Position numbers and translations under genes: made by a program. Below the pieces are notes generated by a model. It saw nothing but the letters and a program-made list of their open reading frames with translations, was not told where the DNA came from and did no database searches. 64,000 nucleotides of DNA from Acuticoccus kalidii (GTDB taxonomy: Bacteria; Pseudomonadota; Alphaproteobacteria; Rhizobiales; Amorphaceae), in the NCBI RefSeq assembly GCF_021556395.1, contig NZ_JAKGCS010000015.1:62001-126000 (forward strand). The letters run 5' to 3'. Shown here piece by piece: positions 58,079 through 64,000 of the stretch (within the stretch, counting starts at the first letter, position 1; every line of letters starts with the position of its first letter).

Positions 58079-59429
58079 CGATGGTCAACCCCTCGATGGC
58101 GATGGACGGCGCGTTGGTGGAGTAGAGCCCCGGCGCGTCGTCACCGAAGCGCGCGCGGGCGAACATGTCCCTCAGGTTGCCGGCGATGGTGATCTCGGCC
58201 ACCGGCGCGACGATCTCGCCATTCTCGAACCAGAACCCCGCCGCGCCACGGCTATAGGCGCCGGACACGATATTGGCCCCGCTGCCGATCAGCTCGGTAA
58301 CGAGGAGCCCGCTGCCGGCCTCCTTCATCAGGCTCGCCATGTCCCCGGCCCCGCCGAGGACCGAGACATTGGTCGCCATCGGCGACGGCGCGCCGGTTCC
58401 CCGGAAGCCGCGCCCGTTGCCCGTCATGCCGAGCCGCCGTGCGGTCGAAAGGTCGAGCACATAATGGTCGAGGATACCGTCGGCCACGATGTCGATCGCT
58501 TCGGAGGCGAGCCCCTCCCCATCGAAGGGGCGCGAGGCGAGGCCCCGCACGACGCGCGGATCGTCACGAATGGTTATCCCGTCGGCGAGCACCTTCTCGC
58601 CGAGTTTGCCGGCGAGGAGGCTCGCCTCGCGCGCGACGGCCGACCCGTTAACGGCGCCCAGCAGGTGGCCGACAAAGCCGGTCGCGATCGTCGGCTCGAA
58701 GATCACCGTCGCAACGCGGGTCGAGATCGGCTCGGCCTCCATTCGCCGCACCGCACGACGGCCCGCGGTCTCGCCCACGGTCTTCTCGTCGACGAGATCG
58801 GCGAGATGGCGCTTGGCCGAATGCCAATGGTCGCGCTCCATGCGCGTCCCGTCGCCTGCGATCGCACGGGCGACATGGCTGTGGGTCGTGGTGAAATAGC
58901 CGGCGGAAAAGCCGTTCGTCGCCGCGTACCAGCGCGCCGCGCGCGCCGCCGAGGCGGATGTGCCGGCCGAGTTCGTCACCCCCGGCACATGCTTCATCGC
59001 GTGTTCGAGCCGGTGGGCGCGTTCCGTTAACGCCTCGCTCGTGAGGACGATGCCGTCGTCGATTTCGAGCGAGGCGGCATCGATATCGCGCGCGAGGGCG
59101 GCCGGATCGGCGAGCGCCACCGTATCGTCCGCGGGTGCGGCTTTCGCCATCGCGACGGCCCGTTCGGCGACGGACTTGATGTCCCCGCTCGGGTTAACGC
59201 CCACCATCGCGGCACGGTCGCCGACGAAGACGCGAAGGCCGAGATCGGCCTCCTCGGCGCTCTCCACCTCCTCCGTCACGCCATTGCGGACGGTGGAGGA
59301 TACCGAGAAGCGCGCCAGCGCCACGGCGTCCGCATTGTCGGCTCCGGCGGCCTTCGCCGCGTCGAGCGCGGCCTCGGTCAGCGCGCTGAGCCGGTCGAGA
59401 CTGAGATATTCGATCGTGTCGTGGGACAT
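58068..59429 (-). CDS. pmbA: TldD/PmbA family metalloprotease regulator protein PmbA
   Basis: 453-residue TldE/PmbA subunit of the TldD-PmbA complex, which processes small peptides such as microcins. Landmarks: DADAVALARFSVSSTVRNGV-like N-terminal helix region (DNADAVALARFSVSSTVRNG), LGLRVFVGDRAAMVGVNPSG, HALKHVPGVTNSAG-like MKHVPGVTNSAG, FEPTIATGFVGHLLGAVNGS, RDDPRVVRGLASRPFDGEGL and GFRGTGAPSPMATNV. The HExxxH zinc site of TldD is missing, as expected for PmbA. It heads the lipid A operon; this position is typical for Hyphomicrobiales. Confidence 0.94.
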   Translation of the reverse strand: MSHDTIEYLSLDRLSALTEAALDAAKAAGADNADAVALARFSVSSTVRNGVTEEVESAEEADLGLRVFVGDRAAMVGVNPSGDIKSVAERAVAMAKAAPADDTVALADPAALARDIDAASLEIDDGIVLTSEALTERAHRLEHAMKHVPGVTNSAGTSASAARAARWYAATNGFSAGYFTTTHSHVARAIAGDGTRMERDHWHSAKRHLADLVDEKTVGETAGRRAVRRMEAEPISTRVATVIFEPTIATGFVGHLLGAVNGSAVAREASLLAGKLGEKVLADGITIRDDPRVVRGLASRPFDGEGLASEAIDIVADGILDHYVLDLSTARRLGMTGNGRGFRGTGAPSPMATNVSVLGGAGDMASLMKEAGSGLLVTELIGSGANIVSGAYSRGAAGFWFENGEIVAPVAEITIAGNLRDMFARARFGDDAPGLYSTNAPSIAIEGLTIGGR

Positions 59430-59629
59430 AGCGGGATGGTTTAGAAATCCTTACTGGCCGAAGCAAGGCAAAGAGCGGATCGTCAGGAATTCCGCGGCCT
59501 TGGCCGGACATTGGTTACGCATTGGTAAATTCGCCGCTCTTGATTCGGTCGCTTCACTTAGCGTGGCCGAAAATGGGTGCCTGTAGGGTGCACTCATCAG
59601 ATCGAGATGTCTTTCACGGAGCGCAACCC

Positions 59630-60265
59630 ATGTACGCCGCAGCCTTGAACAGCGCCGCCATTGTGTCTTCCGCCCCCGTGACCGCTGCCGCCCCGTCCTC
59701 CCTCGCCGCGAACGCCGCCAATGACGCGATGCCGACGAAGAGCGAGAGGGCGACCGTGACCCTACCGACGCATCTGTCCCTCCGGGGCCGGCGCGATCGA
59801 CCGGTCTCGGTGGATATTTCCCGCGACGCGGTCACCATTCGCCCGCATAGCGGCGAGGCGGCCGCGGCCACCCGTCCGCTCTCTTCTTATCGCGGCGTCG
59901 CCGTCACCGTCGAGCGCGGCGAGGGCGAACCCGTCTTTCATTTGTCGCTGATGCACGAGGAGCACGAGCACTCCGTCCTCCTGTCCTCCGGCACCGAAGT
60001 CGCGACGGTCGCACGGGAATGGCAGGCCTGGGCGAAGGCGCTGTCGCTTCCCCTCCTCGCCGTCGAGGCGGACGGCCGTGTGCACGCCGAGCTCACCGCG
60101 CTCGGTGTCGTCCTCGCCGAGCGCCCGTCCGAGCGGCGCAAGGGGTCGGCCCTCGTCGGCCGCCGCTCGCTCTATGGCCGCCGTCGCCGCGCCGCCCCGC
60201 TGGCGCGCAGCTTCAAGGAGATGAACGTGATTGCCGGCGAGCGTGAGATCATCGCGCGGACCTGA
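59630..60265 (+). CDS. DUF6101 family protein
   Basis: 211-residue protein. Ala-rich N-terminus; core with SLRGRRDRPVSVDISRDAVT, PLSSYRGVAVTVERGEGEPV, FHLSLMHEEHEHSVLLS and EWQAWAKALSLPLLAVEADG; very basic C-terminal tail (RRKGSALVGRRSLYGRRRRA). It has no signal peptide. The family is frequent beside ubiA in Hyphomicrobiales and its function is unknown. The ATG at 59630 has GGAG eight bases before it. It is convergent with ubiA, with 3 bp between the genes. Confidence 0.88.
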   Translation: MYAAALNSAAIVSSAPVTAAAPSSLAANAANDAMPTKSERATVTLPTHLSLRGRRDRPVSVDISRDAVTIRPHSGEAAAATRPLSSYRGVAVTVERGEGEPVFHLSLMHEEHEHSVLLSSGTEVATVAREWQAWAKALSLPLLAVEADGRVHAELTALGVVLAERPSERRKGSALVGRRSLYGRRRRAAPLARSFKEMNVIAGEREIIART

Positions 60266-60268
60266 GCC

Positions 60269-61210
60269 TCAGAGCATCGAGTCCGCGACGAGACCCACGA
60301 AAAGGAGCCACCCGGCCCACCGGTTCGACCGGAACGCGTCGAGGCAGGACGCCGGATCGTCCGTCGACACGCGCGTCACCTGCTGCCCGAGATGGATCGC
60401 GAACGCGGCAAGGCCGAGATAGCCGAAGAGCCCGGCCCCCGCGAACCACAGCGCCCCCGCGAAGAGGAGGACGGTCGCCCCGTAAAAGAGGCCGACCGCG
60501 CGCTTGGTGTTCGCGCCGAAATGCCGCGCCGTCGAACGCACGCCGATGATCGCATCGTCCCGCCGGTCCTGGTGGGCGTAAATCGTATCATAGCCGATCG
60601 TCCAGCAGATCGACCCGACATAGAGGAAGGCGGGCGCCCAGCCGACTGTGCCGAGCGTCGCCGACCAGCCGAGCCACGCGCCCCAGGAAAAGGCGAGGCC
60701 GAGAATGAATTGCGGCCAGTCCGTCACCCGCTTGGCGAGCGGGTAGAAGGCGACGATCACGAGCGACCCGAACGCCATCATGATCGTAAAGGCGTTGAAG
60801 GACAGCAGCACCGCAAGGCCGATAAAAGCGAGGAGCAGCATGAACAGCATCGCCGCCTCGGCCGAGACGCGCCCGGACGGGATCGGCCGGGACTTCGTGC
60901 GCTCGACATGGGCGTCGATATTGCGGTCCAGAATGTCGTTGTAGGTGCAGCCGGCCCCGCGCATCACGATCGCGCCGATCATGAAGAGGGCGAGGTGCGC
61001 AAGGTTCGGCGCCGCGCCGACCGCGACGCCCGCGAGCGCCACCGACCACCAGCACGGCCACATGAGGAGCCACCAGCCGATCGGCCGGTCGAGGCGGGCG
61101 AGCTGGGCATAGGGCCGCAGCCGGCCCGGCACGAAACGGTCGACGAAATTGCCGGACGGCGCGTCCTGCACACGGCCGGTCGATGCGTTGACGGCACGAA
61201 CGTCGCTCAT
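60269..61210 (-). CDS. ubiA: 4-hydroxybenzoate polyprenyltransferase
   Basis: Attaches the polyprenyl chain to 4-hydroxybenzoate in ubiquinone synthesis, in the inner membrane. 313 residues with about nine membrane helices. Both Mg-diphosphate motifs are present: NDILDRNIDAHVERTKSRPI (NDxxD) and YDTIYAHQDRRDDAIIGVRS (YAxQDxxDD). RLDRPIGWWLLMWPCWWSVA is the usual N-terminal helix. The start is the ATG at 61210; one five codons upstream is also possible. Confidence 0.96.
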   Translation of the reverse strand: MSDVRAVNASTGRVQDAPSGNFVDRFVPGRLRPYAQLARLDRPIGWWLLMWPCWWSVALAGVAVGAAPNLAHLALFMIGAIVMRGAGCTYNDILDRNIDAHVERTKSRPIPSGRVSAEAAMLFMLLLAFIGLAVLLSFNAFTIMMAFGSLVIVAFYPLAKRVTDWPQFILGLAFSWGAWLGWSATLGTVGWAPAFLYVGSICWTIGYDTIYAHQDRRDDAIIGVRSTARHFGANTKRAVGLFYGATVLLFAGALWFAGAGLFGYLGLAAFAIHLGQQVTRVSTDDPASCLDAFRSNRWAGWLLFVGLVADSML

Positions 61211-61450
61211 CCGAAATGTCCTCATTCTTCCGCCCCCGGATCCTCGCTCCGGGGTCGCCGCGGCCTCTCGCCCGCTTCATTTCCCGCAAGTGATTCCACG
61301 CGGGACGAAAGCGCGCTAGAGACTGCGCCGATTGATCATGTGCGTTTGACATGAGGGACAAACCCTCCCGCGTCAAACGCCGGCCCATCGAAAACGCGGA
61401 AGACGGCGCCCCTCGATCGAGGCGTCGCCGACAGGAAGGACGAAGGCGAC

Positions 61451-62716
61451 ATGGCGGCAGCGACCTTGACGGAGGAACCCACGAACGCGCGGGTTCTGGT
61501 GGTCGGCTCGGGCGGACGTGAGCACGCGCTCGCCGCGGCGATCGCCGCCTCCCCCAAGGTGGCGCACGTCGCCTTCGCCGGCGGACCGAACGCCGGGCTC
61601 GAAACCATCGCCGAGGCGATCGATCCCGCGACCGTCGAGGACGCGGCGACCGGCTTCGACCTCATCGTGATCGGCCCCGAAGCCCCGCTCGCGGACGGCC
61701 TCGCCGACCGCCTGTGCGCCAAGGGGCTCGCCGTGTTCGGCCCGTCGAAGGCCGCCGCGGAGCTCGAAGCCTCGAAGTCGTTCACCAAGGAATTGTGCAC
61801 CCGCATCGGCGTTCCGACGGCGAAGGCCCGGATCTGCGACGAGCTGGCCGACGCGCTCGCCGCGGTCGACCGCATGGGCGCCCCTTTGGTGGTGAAGGCC
61901 GACGGGCTCGCCGCAGGCAAGGGCGTCGTCGTCGCCGAGACGATCGAGGAGGCCCGCCGCGCCGTCAAGGAATGCTTCGACGGCACCTTCGGCGCGGCCG
62001 GCGCCCGCGTCGTCCTCGAGGAGCGGCTCGAAGGCCCGGAGGTCAGCCTGTTCGCCCTCTCCGACGGCAAGACCGTCCGTGCCCTCGCCACCGCGCGGGA
62101 CTATAAGCGCGCCTTCGACGGCAATCGCGGCCCCAACACCGGTGGCATGGGCGCAATCTCCCCCGCTCCCGACTTCGACGACGCGGCCTGCGAGGCGGCG
62201 ATGGAGACGATCGTGCGCCCGACGCTCCGCGCCCTCGCGGACGACGGGATCGCCTATGTCGGCGTCCTCTATGCCGGGCTGATGCTGACCAAAGACGGGC
62301 CGAAGCTGATCGAATATAATGTCCGCTTCGGCGACCCGGAGTGCCAGGTGATCCTCCCCCGCCTCGCCGGCGACGCCTACAGCCTCCTCTACGCCACCGC
62401 GACCGGCAATCTCGCCGACGCGGCGATCGACAATCGCGGCACCGCGGTCGGCGTAGTCGTCGCCGCCGAGGGCTATCCCGGCCCCGTCCGCCGCGACGAG
62501 GAGATTGGCGGCCTCGACGCCGTCGCCGCCGCCGGCGCCACGGTCTACCATGCCGGCACCCGCCCCGACGGCGATCGCGTCCTCTCGAACGGCGGCCGCG
62601 TCCTCACCGTCGTCGCGACCGGCGCCGACGCCGACGCCGCCCGCGGCGCCGCCTATGGCGCGCTCACCCACCTCGCCTGGCCGGGCGGCCGCCACCGCAG
62701 CGATATCGGAAGCTGA
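61451..62716 (+). CDS. purD: Phosphoribosylamine-glycine ligase
   Basis: ATP-grasp enzyme for the second step of purine synthesis, in the cytoplasm. 421 residues, normal length. VLVVGSGGREHALAAAIAAS, FDLIVIGPEAPLADGLADRL, FTKELCTRIGVPTAKARICD, PLVVKADGLAAGKGVVVAET, DGNRGPNTGGMGAISPAPDF and LIEYNVRFGDPECQVILPRL are all present, including the GPNTGGMG loop that defines PurD. A GAAGG precedes the ATG. Single gene, followed by a long hairpin at 62835. Confidence 0.98.
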   Translation: MAAATLTEEPTNARVLVVGSGGREHALAAAIAASPKVAHVAFAGGPNAGLETIAEAIDPATVEDAATGFDLIVIGPEAPLADGLADRLCAKGLAVFGPSKAAAELEASKSFTKELCTRIGVPTAKARICDELADALAAVDRMGAPLVVKADGLAAGKGVVVAETIEEARRAVKECFDGTFGAAGARVVLEERLEGPEVSLFALSDGKTVRALATARDYKRAFDGNRGPNTGGMGAISPAPDFDDAACEAAMETIVRPTLRALADDGIAYVGVLYAGLMLTKDGPKLIEYNVRFGDPECQVILPRLAGDAYSLLYATATGNLADAAIDNRGTAVGVVVAAEGYPGPVRRDEEIGGLDAVAAAGATVYHAGTRPDGDRVLSNGGRVLTVVATGADADAARGAAYGALTHLAWPGGRHRSDIGS

Positions 62717-63039
62717 ACCGGCGCGCCCCGCCACCCGCCACGGTGAGGGGCGCCCGGCGATGCCGCGCGCTCCCCTTCCCTTCCTTTGGTGAGACGAAAG
62801 CCCGACCTTCCTTCGGAGCCGACTGACTCCGCGCTCGCCCGAGCCGGTTCGAGGGTCAACCCCGAAGAGCGAAGCGTGGGTTGAGGCTCGAACCGGCTCG
62901 GGCGATCCTGGACGATCGGCGGGAGCGGCTTGGCACGGCGCCCCACGGCCGCGCCGCAAAGACGGCTGCGCCATCAAAAGAGCCGCGCCGCAAAGATGAG
63001 CGCGCCACGAGGACCGCCACCCGGGCGGACGAACGCCCG
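62717..63039. other. Intergenic region of 323 bp between convergent purD and the sodium channel gene
   Basis: No gene is supported here. It contains the long inverted repeat at 62835-62905 and a short direct repeat (GCCGCGCCGCAAAGA) whose two copies start near 62949 and 62983. The rest looks unstructured. Confidence 0.6.
62835..62905. repeat. Long near-perfect hairpin between purD and the channel gene
   Basis: Outer arms at 62835-62853 and 62887-62905 are exact 19-bp reverse complements; after a 2-bp mismatch an inner 7-bp stem TCAACCC / GGGTTGA (62856-62862, 62878-62884) closes on a 15-nt loop. There is no T-run. It may be a bidirectional terminator, or a copy of a dispersed intergenic element; other copies outside the window would decide. 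Confidence 0.8.
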
Positions 63040-63852
63040 TCAGCGCTCGCTTTCCACCATCCGCCGTTCGACCGCCGTGCGCAGCTCACGGATCTCCGCC
63101 CGCATTTCCCGAATCGAGCGGGCGATCTCGACGCTCTCGTCGTGGATCGCCTCGCGCCCTTCCGCCCCCTCGGCCTCGACGGTCTCCTGCATCGCGGAGA
63201 CCACGACGCCGATAAACAGGTTGAGCACCACGAACGCCGTCAGGAGGACGAACGGCACGAAGAAGATCCAAGCGTTCGGGATCGCCTCCATCACCGGCCG
63301 CGCGATCCCCATCGACCAGGATTCCAAGGTCATGATCTGGAAGAGCGTGTAGGCCGACAGGCCGATGGTGCCGAACCATTCGGGAAATTCCGAGCCGAAG
63401 AGCTCCGTCGCCATCACCGAGGCGACGTAGAACACGATGACCAAGAGGACGATGATCGAGCCCATGCCGGGCAGCGCGGTGACGAGTCCCGTCACCACGC
63501 GGCGCAATGAGGGGACCATCGACAGGAGCCGAAGCACACGCAGGATCCTGAGCGCGCGCAGCACCTGGAACGGACCCGTCGCCGGCATCAGCGCGATCCC
63601 GACGATCGTGAAGTCGAAGAGGCTCCACGGATCGCGGAAGAAGGACAGGCGATGGACATAGAGCCGGAGCGCGATCTCGACGACGAAGATCACGAGCACC
63701 GCGCGGTCGAGCGCGTACAGGAACGAGCCGGCCCGCTCCATCATCGTGTCGCTGGTTTCGAGCCCGAGCGTGATCGCATTGATGACGATGAGCGCGGTGA
63801 TCGCGTGCTCCCATCGCCGGGAGGATATGATCTGTCTAACGGTGTCGCGCAT
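63040..63852 (-). CDS. Bacterial voltage-gated sodium channel (NaChBac/NavAb-like)
   Basis: 270-residue six-helix ion channel, one subunit of a homotetramer in the inner membrane. S1-S3 run from about residue 14 to 92; S4 (99-120) has the voltage-sensing RALRILRVLRLL with Arg every third residue; the pore helix and selectivity filter TLESWSM (175-181) is identical to that of NavAb and NavMs; S6 is IFFVPFVLLTAFVVLNLFIG. The C-terminal part (EIARSIREMRAEIRELRTAV) is a heptad-type coiled coil for tetramerisation. Such channels occur in marine and alkaliphilic bacteria. A single gene. Confidence 0.96.
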   Translation of the reverse strand: MRDTVRQIISSRRWEHAITALIVINAITLGLETSDTMMERAGSFLYALDRAVLVIFVVEIALRLYVHRLSFFRDPWSLFDFTIVGIALMPATGPFQVLRALRILRVLRLLSMVPSLRRVVTGLVTALPGMGSIIVLLVIVFYVASVMATELFGSEFPEWFGTIGLSAYTLFQIMTLESWSMGIARPVMEAIPNAWIFFVPFVLLTAFVVLNLFIGVVVSAMQETVEAEGAEGREAIHDESVEIARSIREMRAEIRELRTAVERRMVESER

Positions 63853-64000
63853 CGAGGTCTCCGGCCGGACCGGGATATGGGGACACTGGGTGACGCCTCA
63901 ATGGCATTTGATGTCGTTGCCGCCCGGTGCGACGATCCGCCGACCGCCACACCGGATGGGCCCGATCAGAGCGATAAATCGACCACCGCGCGGCCGCGCA

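Noticed and set aside
1..64000. CRISPR arrays, tRNA or rRNA genes, intact insertion sequences
   Set aside because: No regularly spaced repeats, no cloverleaf-like sequence with a T-loop GGTTCRA in the right setting, and no transposase with terminal repeats were found by eye; a program search (tRNA, CRISPR, IS) would settle it.

Overview
The window is GC-rich chromosomal DNA of an alphaproteobacterium, most likely of the order Hyphomicrobiales (Rhizobiales). The evidence is the pmbA / inositol-monophosphatase-like / DUF4170 / waaA / lpxK order at 54.7-59.4 kb, the neighbouring DUF6101-ubiA-purD genes, a DUF1127 protein, a DUF5076 protein, and an autotransporter built on AQSIGGGGG repeats. The number of TRAP transporters suggests a marine or heterotrophic organism; the genus is not determined.

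Layout. 0-2 kb: a TRAP solute-binding protein cut by the left edge, and a divergent GntR-type regulator. 1.9-2.5 kb: the decayed remnant of a large DUF4011-type helicase gene. 2.7-9.4 kb: a giant autotransporter. 9.7-11 kb: a TIGR03032 protein. 11-14.3 kb: an accessory patch with an amidohydrolase pseudogene, an AT-rich leucine-rich-repeat/DUF5076 pair, a serine-recombinase remnant and an AT-rich frameshifted gene with a small membrane protein. 14.3-16.1 kb: a GSCFA/SGNH pair. 16.3-18 kb: a VOC protein, an HxlR regulator and an azoreductase.

18-25.3 kb: a catabolic cluster (TRAP operon followed by Ldh2, RraA-like and ABM proteins, a divergent isocitrate/isopropylmalate-type dehydrogenase and a LacI regulator). 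25.4-29.9 kb: a BaiN-like flavoprotein, a cobalamin riboswitch with metE, and a small secreted protein. 30-35.4 kb: a second catabolic cluster (GntR, Ldh2, TRAP, RidA). 35.5-46.6 kb: a third (M81 and M20 hydrolases with a dihydroxyphthalate-decarboxylase-like protein, diverging from a TRAP-LacI-NTF2 operon across a double palindromic operator; then an FGGY kinase and a racemase). 46.8-53 kb: a tautomerase, an exopolysaccharide/O-antigen cluster (GT2, O-antigen ligase-like, GT4, flippase) and a methyltransferase. 53-64 kb: a LysR regulator, DUF1127, then housekeeping genes for lipid A/Kdo, ubiquinone and purines, and a bacterial voltage-gated sodium channel.

The main theme is uptake and breakdown of small acids or amides. 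There are four TRAP solute-binding proteins in 40 kb, each next to its own regulator and dehydrogenases or hydrolases, and each divergent promoter region carries a visible palindrome. No CRISPR array, tRNA, rRNA, intact insertion sequence or intact prophage was seen.
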